Source: CAVRUZ01 sp963724495 (GTDB taxonomy: Bacteria; Actinomycetota; Actinomycetes; Propionibacteriales; DAIQRJ01). Taken from it: a stretch of DNA of 64,000 bases. Positions 9,011 through 17,529 of the stretch are shown here, piece by piece. Under the pieces are notes generated by a model, which searched no databases, had not been told where the DNA came from, and saw only the letters and a list, made by a program, of their open reading frames with translations. The translations under genes were made by a program, and so were the position numbers. Where the stretch lies: the NCBI GenBank assembly GCA_963724495.1, contig CAVRUZ010000006.1, forward strand, positions 372,001 through 436,000, in the 5' to 3' direction. How positions within the stretch are numbered: position 1 is the stretch's first letter; each line of letters starts with the position of its first letter.

Positions 9011-9051
9011 CCTCGCAGGCTACGGTCCGGACGGCGCTACCGTCAGTCACC

Positions 9052-10186
9052 ATGCCTGAGCTGTGGCGCGCCGTCGACGCGAACGACCCGATCGCCATGT
9101 CGCTCGCACTCGACCGGGCAATGGCGGGCACAGGGCCCTCCGGTACTGCCGATGTCCGCCGGTGACGTGCCGGCCGGCCTTGGCGTCGACGGTCACGCGG
9201 TGCCGAGCGAAGGGGCCGCGGCGGTGATCGTCACCTCCGGGTCCACGGGCGAACCGAAGGCAGTGGAGCTCTCCGCCGCGGCGCTGCGGGCCGGCGCACG
9301 GGCCACGCACGACCGGCTGGGCGGTCCTGGCCAGTGGCTTCTCGCGCTGCCGCTCTCGGGCATCGCCGGCCTGCAGGTGCTGACCCGGTCGCTGCTCGCC
9401 GGAACGGAGCCGATCGCGACCGACCCGTCGGTGCGCGGCAACGCGGTAGCCGACGCGATCTCGTCGATGGCCGCCACCCGGCGCTACGCCGCCCTGGTGC
9501 CTACCCAGCTGTACCGGCTGCTGAGCCGGCCCGACCAGGCCGCCGCTCTGGCAACACTGGACGCGGTTCTGCTTGGCGGCGCCGCCGCGGGTCGCGAACT
9601 CCTCGAGCGGGCGGCGGCCAAGGGAGTCCGGGTCGTCACCACCTACGGGATGACCGAGACCTGCGGAGGCTGTGTATACGACGGCGTGCCCCTCGATCGG
9701 GTCGCCCTGGCGCTGGACACGGACGGGCGGATCCGGCTGTCCGGGCCGATCCTGTTCACCGGCTACCTCGGGAACCCGACACTGACCGACGAGGTGTTGC
9801 AGGACGGCTGGTTCACCACGAGCGACCTCGGCGAGCTCGACAACGACGGCAGGCTGCGCGTTCTCGGTCGTGCCGACGACGTGGTCGTGGTCGGCGGACG
9901 CAACGTCGCGCTACCCGAGGTGGCCGACCGGCTGCGTCAGCACGAGCGGATCACCGATGCCTGGTGCGTGGGCATCCCCGACCCGGAGTGGGGAACAGTC
10001 GTCGGTGCCGTGATCACCGGAACCTCGGCACCGGCCTCCGACGAGGTGCGGGACTGGGTACGAGAAGTGCTGCCCGGTGCCGCGGTGCCCAGGCGCCTGA
10101 TCTCCATGGCTGAGCTGCCCATGCTGACCAACGGCAAGGTCGACCGGCTGCGGATCGAGCGGGCGCTCACCGACAGTGCACCTTGA
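9052..10186 (+). CDS. menE: o-succinylbenzoate-CoA ligase (MenE), with a +1 frameshift in this sequence
   Basis: Adenylating enzyme that activates o-succinylbenzoate with CoA. The protein begins MPELWRAVDANDP in one frame and continues after about residue 28 in another. Removing one G from the GGG near 9133-9135 restores a single 377-residue protein. The AMP-binding P-loop VTSGSTGEPKAVELS (about residue 65), TYGMTETCGGCVYDG, the TSDLGELDNDGRL hinge region and the catalytic lysine segment LTNGKVDRLR at the C-terminus are all intact. Length is normal for the short actinobacterial MenE. Because menaquinone is normally essential in these bacteria, a consensus error is more likely than a real loss. 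The stop lies inside a 17-bp tandem repeat. Confidence 0.88.
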
Positions 10187-10212
10187 CCAACAGTGCACCT
10201 TGACCACAGTGC
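10173..10212 (+). repeat. 17-bp tandem repeat spanning the menE stop codon
   Basis: The unit ACAGTGCACCTTGACCA occurs at 10173-10189 and again, identical, at 10190-10206, followed by a partial third copy. The menE stop codon TGA lies in the first unit. It may be a small replication-slippage duplication; no function is implied. Confidence 0.8.
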
Positions 10213-10219
10213 GGCGGCT

Positions 10220-10253
10220 GAGCCCCTGGCCGACTCTGGACACCCCAGGGCTC
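10220..10253 (+). terminator. possible terminator after menE
   Basis: GAGCCC at 10220 can pair with GGGCTC ending at 10253, extended by a CTGG/CCAG pairing with a small bulge. No T-run follows, as is usual in high-GC actinobacteria. It sits 33 bp after the menE stop and before the ABC importer promoter region, where a terminator would be expected. Confidence 0.4.
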
Positions 10254-10301
10254 GGCATCACGGAACGGACACAGCCGGTTGACTTCCGCGGCGCCAGTCT
10301 C

Positions 10302-10327
10302 TTTCCTATAGGAAAATCCTATAGGAA
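10302..10327. promoter_or_regulatory. tandem palindromic operator upstream of the sugar importer
   Basis: Two identical 10-bp perfect palindromes TCCTATAGGA lie at 10304-10313 and 10317-10326, centres 13 bp apart. The first extends to a 14-bp palindrome TTTCCTATAGGAAA (10302-10315). They end 25 bp before the ATG of the solute-binding protein, the position of a repressor operator. A small AT-rich palindrome in 70% G+C DNA is unlikely by chance. GntR-type or LacI-type regulators use palindromes of this size, but no regulator gene is adjacent. Confidence 0.6.
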
Positions 10328-10351
10328 GTCGCCGATCGCCAGGGAGCTCTC

Positions 10352-12160
10352 ATGACCGACGCCCAGCAGCAATTGCCCAACACCGGCGGCCTCACCACCG
10401 GTTCCGGCTCGGCCAGCGGTGTCTCTCGCCGCGACCTGATTCGCTTTGGCGTGGGCGTCGGCGTCGCGGCCGCGGCATCGCCGATGCTGCTGGCCGCCTG
10501 TGGCGGCGGTGACGACGACACCGGCGGCGAAACTCCCCAGGGCCTCGAGGGTGTGCCGAAGAAGGAACTCGGCGCCGAGACCTCGGGCGTGCAGTACCCC
10601 GAGAACTACATCGGGCCGAAGGCACGCGAGCTCAAGACATTCGCAGACGGCCAGCAGACCTTCCGCGTGGTGGTCCCGGTCGACACGGTCGTGACCGGCG
10701 ACTGGAACAAGAACTCCTTCACCCAGTACATGGAGGAGAAGACCGGGCTCAAGGTCCAGTTCCAGACCGTCACCACGTCCGGCCCCAACGGCACCGACAT
10801 GACCAAGGTGAACGCGATGCTGGCGGCGGGCGACCTCCCCGACGCGTTCCTGGGAATTCCCTTCACCCGCGACCAGTTGTCGCTGTACGGATCGCAGGGT
10901 GTCTTCACTCCGCTCGACGACCTGATCGAGACCTATGCGCCGCAGATGCGCCAGGCGATGGCCGACTACCCCGACCTGCGCCAGCTCAACAAGGGCACCG
11001 ACGGCAAGACCTACACCTTCACCGGCCTCAACGACTGCTACCACTGCTCGATCAGCCCGGGCCGGGCGCTGATCTACAAGCCCTGGCTGGACAAGCTCAA
11101 CCTGGAGATGCCCAAGACCACCGAGGATCTGCGCAACGTCCTCAAGGCCTTCAAGGACGAGGATCCCAACGGTGAGGGCAACGCGATCCCGTTCGCCGCC
11201 GGTAAGGACAACGCGATCGACCGCTACTTCATGAACGCGTTCCTGTACAACCCTGGTGAGCCGTGGCTCCGACTCGACAACGAGAAGGTCGACTTCGTCG
11301 CCAACAAGCCGCAGTGGCGCGAGGCGCTGAAGTACCTGCGCTCCCTGTACGACGACGGCCTGCTCGGCAACGACGTGTTCTCGATGACCGGCGAGGCAAT
11401 GACCCGACTGGGCAACAACCCGGGCTACGCCCGCCTCGGTTTCGTTCGCGCGTACTACTGGGGGTCGTTCATCGACATCACCTACAAGGGCGGGGACCGC
11501 TGGCGCGACTACGTGCCGGTGCCGCCGCTCGAGGGACCGGACCAGACCCGTATCGCCGCTTGGGGTCACTACGTGGCCTACGGGACCGCGGGCATGCAGA
11601 TCAGCAGCAAGGTGACGAACCCGGAGCTGCTGGTGCAGTGGGCCGACCACCAGATGGAGTTGGAGTCGACCGTTTTCGGCTACGGCGGTACTCCGAACAA
11701 GAACTGGACGTGGGCGAAGTCCGGCCAGAAGGGCATCAACGGCAAGCAGGCGATCTACGCTCTCGACATCTGGCCGGCACCCGTCGGAACGTCGTGGAAC
11801 CAGTACTCGGTGATGTACCGCACCAACGACTTCCGCCTGTGCCAGTTCGCCGATCCCAAGAACCCGAACTTCGAGAAGGACCTCTACGAGGCCTCCACCA
11901 TCTACGAGCCGTTCAAGAGCGAGAAGGAGTGGGAGCTTCCCCCGGTCATCTTCGACGAGGCCCAGGCAGCGCAGAACGCTGACACCGCCACGTCACTGTC
12001 CAACCACGTCAAGCAGTCGCTGGCCCAGTTCGCTACCGGCAAGAAGGACATCAACGACGACGCGGCCTGGGACTCCTACCTCAAGGACATGGACAAGATG
12101 GGGCTGCCTGCCTACCTTGCCAACTACCAGCAGGCTTACGACAACCGCCCGAAGGGCTGA
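10352..12160 (+). CDS. extracellular solute-binding lipoprotein of a carbohydrate ABC importer (LipO/YtcQ-like)
   Basis: 602 residues, matching the large LipO/YtcQ type of family 1 binding proteins. The N-terminus has a twin-arginine motif SRRDLIRFG (about residue 25) and then a lipobox MLLAACGGG, so it is probably exported by Tat and anchored by a lipidated cysteine near residue 50. The mature part has the binding-protein pattern TKVNAMLAAGDLPDAFLG and FTPLDDLIETYAPQ. A GGGAGCTC ribosome binding site precedes the ATG. The two permease genes follow with 3 bp and overlapping spacing. The ligand is not known; this binding-protein class usually serves oligosaccharides or uronate oligomers. Confidence 0.9.
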   Translation: MTDAQQQLPNTGGLTTGSGSASGVSRRDLIRFGVGVGVAAAASPMLLAACGGGDDDTGGETPQGLEGVPKKELGAETSGVQYPENYIGPKARELKTFADGQQTFRVVVPVDTVVTGDWNKNSFTQYMEEKTGLKVQFQTVTTSGPNGTDMTKVNAMLAAGDLPDAFLGIPFTRDQLSLYGSQGVFTPLDDLIETYAPQMRQAMADYPDLRQLNKGTDGKTYTFTGLNDCYHCSISPGRALIYKPWLDKLNLEMPKTTEDLRNVLKAFKDEDPNGEGNAIPFAAGKDNAIDRYFMNAFLYNPGEPWLRLDNEKVDFVANKPQWREALKYLRSLYDDGLLGNDVFSMTGEAMTRLGNNPGYARLGFVRAYYWGSFIDITYKGGDRWRDYVPVPPLEGPDQTRIAAWGHYVAYGTAGMQISSKVTNPELLVQWADHQMELESTVFGYGGTPNKNWTWAKSGQKGINGKQAIYALDIWPAPVGTSWNQYSVMYRTNDFRLCQFADPKNPNFEKDLYEASTIYEPFKSEKEWELPPVIFDEAQAAQNADTATSLSNHVKQSLAQFATGKKDINDDAAWDSYLKDMDKMGLPAYLANYQQAYDNRPKG

Positions 12161-12163
12161 GCC

Positions 12164-13090
12164 ATGGCGGTGCTCACCAGCACACACGGTCGCCGGCAGG
12201 GTCGGATCGGTGAAGCGAAGTCCGACAGCGCGTTCCAGATCATCAACATCTGCCTGCTCGCGATGTTCACGCTCGCTGTGCTGTACCCGCTGGTCTACGT
12301 CTTCAGCTCGTCGTTCTCCTCGGCAGAGGCGATCAACTCCGGCGAGGTGAAGCTGTGGCCGGTCGGGCTGAACGCCGACGCGTACAAGACGCTCCTGCAG
12401 GCACCCGCGCTGGTGACCGGCTTCTTGAACTCGCTGTTCTATGCGGTCGCGGGTGCGTTGATCGGGACGACCCTGACCGTTCTCGCCGGCTACCCGCTCT
12501 CGCGGCCCGACCTGGTCGGTCGCCGACCGATCATGTTCCTGCTGCTGATCCCCACGCTGTTCTCCGCGGGCATCATCCCCACCTACATCATCGTGCAGAG
12601 CCTGGGATTGCTGAACACCCGTTGGGCAATCATCCTGCCTGGAGCGATGAGCGTGTTCAACGTGATCATCACCCGCACCTTCTATCAGGTGACGATCCCG
12701 ACGGAGATGCTCGAGGCGGCCAAGGTCGACGGTGCCAACGACTTCAGCTTCCTGCTGCGGGTCGTCTTGCCGCTGTCGAAACCGATCCTGGCGGTGAACC
12801 TGCTGTTCTACGCGATCGGGCAGTGGAACAGCTGGTTCACGGCCCTCATCTACCTCACCGACCAGCATCTCTATCCGTTACAGCTGGTGCTGCGCGACAT
12901 CCTGCTGAACAACTCCGTCGACCCGAGCAAGCTCGCGGGCATGGACGCCGGTGAGCTGCTGCGCCGCAAGGAGCTGTTCGACAAGCTCAAGTACGCACTG
13001 ATCGTGGTGGCGATGGTGCCGCCACTGATCGCGTACCCGTTCGTGCAGAAGCACTTCGTCAAGGGTGCGTTGATCGGATCACTCAAGTGA
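12164..13090 (+). CDS. carbohydrate ABC transporter permease (YtcP/MalG-like)
   Basis: 308 residues with six predicted membrane segments. The cytoplasmic EAA loop that docks on the ATPase is visible as EAAKVDGANDFSFLLRVVLPLSKP (residues about 185-208). The long periplasmic-side region after the first helix (SSAEAINSGEVKLWP) and the C-terminal PFVQKHFVKGALIGSLK are typical of the CUT1 YtcP/MalG subfamily. It begins 3 bp after the binding-protein stop. It would pair with the following permease to form the membrane channel. No ATP-binding subunit is encoded nearby; CUT1 systems often share an MsmK/MsiK-type ATPase encoded elsewhere. Confidence 0.9.
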   Translation: MAVLTSTHGRRQGRIGEAKSDSAFQIINICLLAMFTLAVLYPLVYVFSSSFSSAEAINSGEVKLWPVGLNADAYKTLLQAPALVTGFLNSLFYAVAGALIGTTLTVLAGYPLSRPDLVGRRPIMFLLLIPTLFSAGIIPTYIIVQSLGLLNTRWAIILPGAMSVFNVIITRTFYQVTIPTEMLEAAKVDGANDFSFLLRVVLPLSKPILAVNLLFYAIGQWNSWFTALIYLTDQHLYPLQLVLRDILLNNSVDPSKLAGMDAGELLRRKELFDKLKYALIVVAMVPPLIAYPFVQKHFVKGALIGSLK

Positions 13091-14103
13091 GCGCGCCGGC
13101 ATCGCTGCTGGTCCCGACGGAGGAGCCCGACGACCGGACCGAGGCACAGGTCCGCAACGACGAGATCCGCGCCAGGGCCAAGGCTGCCAACAAGCGCAGC
13201 CTCCGCCGACGGCTCAAGAACTGCTGGCAGCTGTACGTGATGCTGGCCCTGCCGATGATCTACGCGGTGATCTTCTTGTACGCGCCGCTGTACGGGGTCC
13301 AGATCGCGTTCAAGAACTTCTCCGTGGTGAAGGGCATCGCCGGCTCCCCATGGGTCGGCCTGAAGCATTTCGAGACCTTCATCAACAGTTACCAGTTCTG
13401 GCCGGTCATCAAGAACACGCTGATCCTCAACATCTACGAGCTGGCGGCACTGTTCCCGTTGCCGATCGTCCTGGCGTTGCTGCTGAACTCCGTGCGCAGC
13501 AAGCTGTACTCGCGTGGCGTGCAGCTCGTCACGTATGCCCCGCACTTCATCTCGACGGTCGTGGTCGTGGGCATCATGGTGATGCTGCTCGATCCCAACG
13601 GCGGTCTGGTGAACAACCTGGTGCAGGGTGCCGGTGGGCCAAAGATCGACTTCTTCGGCGACACGATCTGGTTCCGCCACCTGTACGTGTGGTCGGGTGC
13701 CTGGCAGACCCTTGGCTACTCCGCGATCATCTATCTGGCCGCGCTGGCGGGCATCGACCCGGCGCTGCACGAGGCGGCGAAAGTCGACGGGGCGAGCCTG
13801 CTGAAACGCATCTGGCATATCGACCTGCCCGGCATCATGCCGGTGACGATCACGCTGCTGGTGCTCAACCTGGGGTCGATCCTCAACTCCGGGTTCGAGA
13901 AGGTCCTGCTGATGCAGAACAACCTGAACCTCAGCGTGAGCGAGGTCATCGACACCTACGTGTACCGCGTCGGCTTGTTGTCGAGCATCCCGCAGTTCTC
14001 GTACGCGGCGGCCATCGGTGTGTTCAAGTCGGTGTTCGCGCTGGGGCTCCTGCTGGTCGCCAACACGCTCGCGCGCCGCATCGCCAAGCAGGGGCTCTGG
14101 TAG
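13087..14103 (+). CDS. carbohydrate ABC transporter permease (LplB/MalF-like)
   Basis: 338 residues. After a charged N-terminal tail of about 45 residues there are six membrane segments, beginning with QLYVMLALPMIYAVIFLYAP, the usual LplB start. The EAA loop is HEAAKVDGASLLKRIWHIDLPGI (about residues 235-257). It ends VANTLARRIAKQGLW, a common ending in this subfamily. GTG start at 13087 overlaps the previous permease stop (GTGA). With the binding protein and the YtcP-like permease it completes an importer that lacks its own ATPase. Confidence 0.9.
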   Translation: MSAPASLLVPTEEPDDRTEAQVRNDEIRARAKAANKRSLRRRLKNCWQLYVMLALPMIYAVIFLYAPLYGVQIAFKNFSVVKGIAGSPWVGLKHFETFINSYQFWPVIKNTLILNIYELAALFPLPIVLALLLNSVRSKLYSRGVQLVTYAPHFISTVVVVGIMVMLLDPNGGLVNNLVQGAGGPKIDFFGDTIWFRHLYVWSGAWQTLGYSAIIYLAALAGIDPALHEAAKVDGASLLKRIWHIDLPGIMPVTITLLVLNLGSILNSGFEKVLLMQNNLNLSVSEVIDTYVYRVGLLSSIPQFSYAAAIGVFKSVFALGLLLVANTLARRIAKQGLW

Positions 14104-14173
14104 CGGCACGCTGGTAGGTCGTGCCGACTGGTCGAGCCGGAGCCGCCGCTGCTGACTCCTAGGATGTCCGACC

Positions 14174-15088
14174 GTGCCCGAAGCCCGTCGCCAGAGCCAG
14201 TCCCAGACGTCCCGTTCCCGGATGTCCCTCTGGCTCGAGGGCGCGCGCCTGCGCACGCTGCCGATCTCGGTGGCACCGGTGGTCACCGGAACCGCGGCAG
14301 CCGCGGCCGTCAGTGCTGAGGTGTGGTGGAAGGCGGCCCTGTGTCTGGCGCTGTCGTTGCTCCTGCAGGTCGGCATCAACTTCGCCAACGACTACTCCGA
14401 CGGGATCCGCGGCACCGACGACAACCGGGTCGGGCCGCAGCGCCTGGTCGGCTCCGGCGCCGTCCAGCCGGGCAGGGTGCGTGCAGCCGCGTTCGGGTGC
14501 TTCGCCGCCGCTGGCGTGATCGGACTGGTGCTCTCCGCCGTGAGTTCGTGGTGGCTGTTGCTCCTCGGGGCGGCCAGCATCGCCGCGGCCTGGTTCTACA
14601 CCGGTGGGCCCAGGCCCTACGGCTATCTGGGTCTCGGCGAGGTCTTCGTGTTCGTCTTCTTCGGCCTCGCGGCAACTCTCGGCACGACGTTCGTCCAGGC
14701 GGACCGGATCACCGGTCCCGCCGTCGCCGGTGCCTGCACGGCCGGGCTGCTGGCCTGCGCGGTTCTGGTCGCCAACAACCTGCGCGACATCGGTACCGAC
14801 CAGGCAGCGGGGAAGCGGACGCTCGCCGTGCGGATCGGCGACCGTGCCACCCGGGTGACGTTCCTCGCGATGGTCACGCTCGCCTACCTGCTGGTGATTC
14901 CGTTCGCGGCCGGTACCACCTGGTGGGCTCTCACCGGCCTTCTCGGCGCGGGTCTGTTGGTCGGCGCCGTGTCGGCGGTTGCCCGAGGGGCGGTCGGGCT
15001 GGCTCTGGTGCCGGCGCTGAAGCTCACCGGCCTGGCGTCGCTGACCACGTCGCTGCTGCTGCTCCTGAGTGTGCTCGCCACTCGATGA
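14174..15088 (+). CDS. menA: 1,4-dihydroxy-2-naphthoate polyprenyltransferase (MenA)
   Basis: UbiA-superfamily membrane enzyme that prenylates and decarboxylates 1,4-dihydroxy-2-naphthoate to demethylmenaquinone. 304 residues. The first Asp-rich motif is NDYSDGIRGTDDNRVGPQRLVGSG (about residues 78-100) and the second region is NNLRDIGTDQAAGKRTLAVRIG (about 200-220), both diagnostic for MenA. Eight or nine hydrophobic helices are spread through the chain. GTG start at 14174; ATG at 14222 would shorten it by 16 residues, just before the first helix. It completes the local menaquinone set (menF, menD, menC, menE, menA); menB and the final methyltransferase are not in the window. Confidence 0.93.
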   Translation: MPEARRQSQSQTSRSRMSLWLEGARLRTLPISVAPVVTGTAAAAAVSAEVWWKAALCLALSLLLQVGINFANDYSDGIRGTDDNRVGPQRLVGSGAVQPGRVRAAAFGCFAAAGVIGLVLSAVSSWWLLLLGAASIAAAWFYTGGPRPYGYLGLGEVFVFVFFGLAATLGTTFVQADRITGPAVAGACTAGLLACAVLVANNLRDIGTDQAAGKRTLAVRIGDRATRVTFLAMVTLAYLLVIPFAAGTTWWALTGLLGAGLLVGAVSAVARGAVGLALVPALKLTGLASLTTSLLLLLSVLATR

Positions 15089-15206
15089 CCGGCTGCTCCC
15101 CGATCCGCTGACGTACACTGGCCGACTCCCCAAGTTCGCGCCGTACTCGACTCCAGCCCGCCCAGCGGGATCCATGTGACCGTCGCTCACCTCATCCGGA
15201 GCAGCA

Positions 15207-17522
15207 TTGGACGACTCGAGCACCACCACATCGCCTGGCACATCGCCTGGCACATCGCCTGGCTCTTCCGGCGGAACAGCCGTGGCGCATGCACCAGCTG
15301 GTCTGGCCACATCGCCCGACGACCCGGCGGTGACCGCGGAGATCGCGATCGAGCAGGCATATGTCACCCGCGTGTACGCGGAACTCGAGACCGCTGCCGC
15401 ACGCGCCCGCACCATCGCCGCCGACGGTCATCGGCGGGCGGGCATCGATCGGCACGACTTCTATCGCGAGGAGGACCAGGCCACCGGCCTGTTCGAGCGG
15501 GACGTGTTCGTCCACAACGCCGCTGTGCGCCTGGCTGCACTGGAGTCCGCGCACGAGGGTCTGGTGTTCGGGCGGCTGGACCTCGAGACCCCCGATCCGG
15601 CATCGGCGACCGGGCGCGAGATCCGCTACATCGGCCGGCTCGGCGTGCGGGACAAGGACTTCAACCCGTTGGTGATCGACTGGCGCGCCCCTGCCGCCGG
15701 CGCCTTCTACCAGGCCACCCCGGTCGAGCCACGCGGAGTGATCCGCCGCCGGGTGCTGCGCTCCCGGGGCGACCAGATCGTGGGGCTGGAGGACGACCTG
15801 ATGGCGCCGGACGCCCCCGGCGGCATGGTCGTGATCGGCGACGGCGCGCTGATGGCCGCGATCAGCCGGAGCCGCGACGGCACCATGCGCGACATCGTGG
15901 CGACCATCCAGGCCGACCAGGATCTCGCGATCCGTGCCCCCTGGCGCGGTGTCACCGAGATCACCGGCGGTCCTGGCACCGGCAAGACCGTGGTCGCGCT
16001 GCATCGCGCTGCCTACCTGCTCTACACCGAGCGGCGGCGCTTCGAGTCCGGCGGCGTCCTGGTCGTCGGCCCGTCGGCCGCCTTCTCCGCCTATATCGAC
16101 CGGGTCCTGCCGAGCCTCGGCGAGGACGCGGTGGCCGTCCGGTCGCTCGGACAGATGCTGCCGGGGGTGACGGCCGTGCGGCACGACCGGCCCGACGCCG
16201 CCGCGGTGAAGGGCAGCCTGGCCATCCGCCGGGTGCTTGCCCGGATGCTCGGCGACGCGGTGCCCGCCGGACCCGACCACCTGCGCGTGTACGTCGCCGG
16301 CCGCATGGTCGACCTACGGGCGGATGAGCTCGCCGACATCCGACGCTCCGTGCTCCGGCACACCCAACGCAACCGGGCGATGCCGGCCGTCCGCGACGCG
16401 CTGGCCGCTCAGGCCTCCCGATCCTCGAGCCACGACGACAACCCCGAGGCCAGGGCCGAGTTCGCCGATCGCTTCCTGGCCAACGACGATGTCGCCGACT
16501 TCCTCGACGACTGGTGGCCGGTGCTGGACCCGCGTGAAGTGCTCCTGTGGCTCGCCGACGAGGACCGGGCCCGGCGTTACACCGACGGCCTCCTCGACCC
16601 GGAGCAGGCCGCGGCCCTTCGCCGCAGCTACACCGAGTACAACGACTTCTCGATCGAAGACGTGGCGCTCATCGACGAACTTGCCTCCCGGCTGGGCACA
16701 CCGGGTGCCGACGAGGAGGACGACGACGACGCACCGCCGGCTCCGGCCACCGACTCCTCGGTGGAGTTCGACGACGCCGGGCCCGCCCTGCAGGAACTCA
16801 GCACCTGGCAGGACCGCAACGCGCTGCACCGGAGCGACTTCACCATCAGACCCATCGGGGTCGAGGGCACGTTCGCGCACATCGTCGTGGACGAGGCACA
16901 GGACCTGTCGCCGATGCAGTGGCGCATGCTCGGCCGCCGCGGCCGGCACTCGAGCTGGACCGTCGTCGGTGACGCGGCCCAGTCGTCCTGGAGCGACCCG
17001 CGCGAGTCACGCATCGCCCGCGACAGCGCCTTCGACGCGCTCGACCGACGTGCGTTCAAGCTCACCCGCAACTACCGCAACGCCGCCGAGGTGTTCGACC
17101 TTGCGGCAGGCGTGATCCTGCGTGCCGTTCCCGACGCCGATGTGCCAGAGGCCGTGCGCACCACCGGGATCGCGCCCGAGCTGATCGAGGTCGAGCCCGC
17201 CGACGTGGTGGCGTCGATCCCCGGCCGCGCCGGCGCGTTGTTGGCGGCCGTGCACGGCTCGGTGGCGGTCGTGGCGGCCACCAGCATGCTGGCGCAGGTC
17301 CGCGAGGTCCTCGGCGCCGTTGCCGATGACGCCCGGCTGGTGGTGACGGATCCGCTGACGGCCAAGGGCCTGGAGTACGACGCGGTCCTCGTGGTGGAAC
17401 CCGACCGCATCGTGGCCGAGACTCCGGGTGGTGTGCGGGCGCTCTACGTCGCGCTCACGCGTGCTGCCCATCGGCTGACCACGCTGGGCAGCACGAGCCG
17501 CTGGCGCGGGTCACACCTCTGA
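15207..17522 (+). CDS. helD: HelD-type RNA polymerase recycling ATPase (UvrD/Rep-like superfamily 1)
   Basis: 771 residues. HelD binds stalled RNA polymerase and uses ATP to release it from DNA or RNA. After a low-complexity N-terminus, the YIGRLGVRDKDFNPLVIDWRAP block is typical of HelD. Walker A GGPGTGKT lies near residue 255 and Walker B/motif II VDEAQDLSPMQWRMLGRRG near 563, followed by VVGDAAQSSW (motif III) and LTRNYRNAAEVFDLA (motif IV). The C-terminal motif VTDPLTAKGLEYDAVLVVEP and ALYVALTRAAHRL (motifs V and VI) are intact. TTG start at 15207; no nearby ATG fits. In mycobacteria and other actinobacteria HelD can also protect polymerase from rifampicin. Confidence 0.9.
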   Translation: MDDSSTTTSPGTSPGTSPGSSGGTAVAHAPAGLATSPDDPAVTAEIAIEQAYVTRVYAELETAAARARTIAADGHRRAGIDRHDFYREEDQATGLFERDVFVHNAAVRLAALESAHEGLVFGRLDLETPDPASATGREIRYIGRLGVRDKDFNPLVIDWRAPAAGAFYQATPVEPRGVIRRRVLRSRGDQIVGLEDDLMAPDAPGGMVVIGDGALMAAISRSRDGTMRDIVATIQADQDLAIRAPWRGVTEITGGPGTGKTVVALHRAAYLLYTERRRFESGGVLVVGPSAAFSAYIDRVLPSLGEDAVAVRSLGQMLPGVTAVRHDRPDAAAVKGSLAIRRVLARMLGDAVPAGPDHLRVYVAGRMVDLRADELADIRRSVLRHTQRNRAMPAVRDALAAQASRSSSHDDNPEARAEFADRFLANDDVADFLDDWWPVLDPREVLLWLADEDRARRYTDGLLDPEQAAALRRSYTEYNDFSIEDVALIDELASRLGTPGADEEDDDDAPPAPATDSSVEFDDAGPALQELSTWQDRNALHRSDFTIRPIGVEGTFAHIVVDEAQDLSPMQWRMLGRRGRHSSWTVVGDAAQSSWSDPRESRIARDSAFDALDRRAFKLTRNYRNAAEVFDLAAGVILRAVPDADVPEAVRTTGIAPELIEVEPADVVASIPGRAGALLAAVHGSVAVVAATSMLAQVREVLGAVADDARLVVTDPLTAKGLEYDAVLVVEPDRIVAETPGGVRALYVALTRAAHRLTTLGSTSRWRGSHL
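15228..15263 (+). repeat. 12-bp in-frame triplicate near the helD start
   Basis: The 12-bp unit ACATCGCCTGGC occurs three times in a row and encodes Thr-Ser-Pro-Gly three times. Multiples of 12 keep the frame, so this is a possible length-variable N-terminal linker in HelD. Confidence 0.85.
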
Positions 17523-17529
17523 AGCCCGC

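Noticed and set aside
10173..10212. Possible CRISPR-like array
   Set aside because: Units are directly adjacent with no spacers and there are only two copies.
14159..15415. 418-codon minus-strand frame opposite menA
   Set aside because: It is the antisense of an intact, motif-complete menA and is low-complexity (Glu/Gln/Arg-rich).
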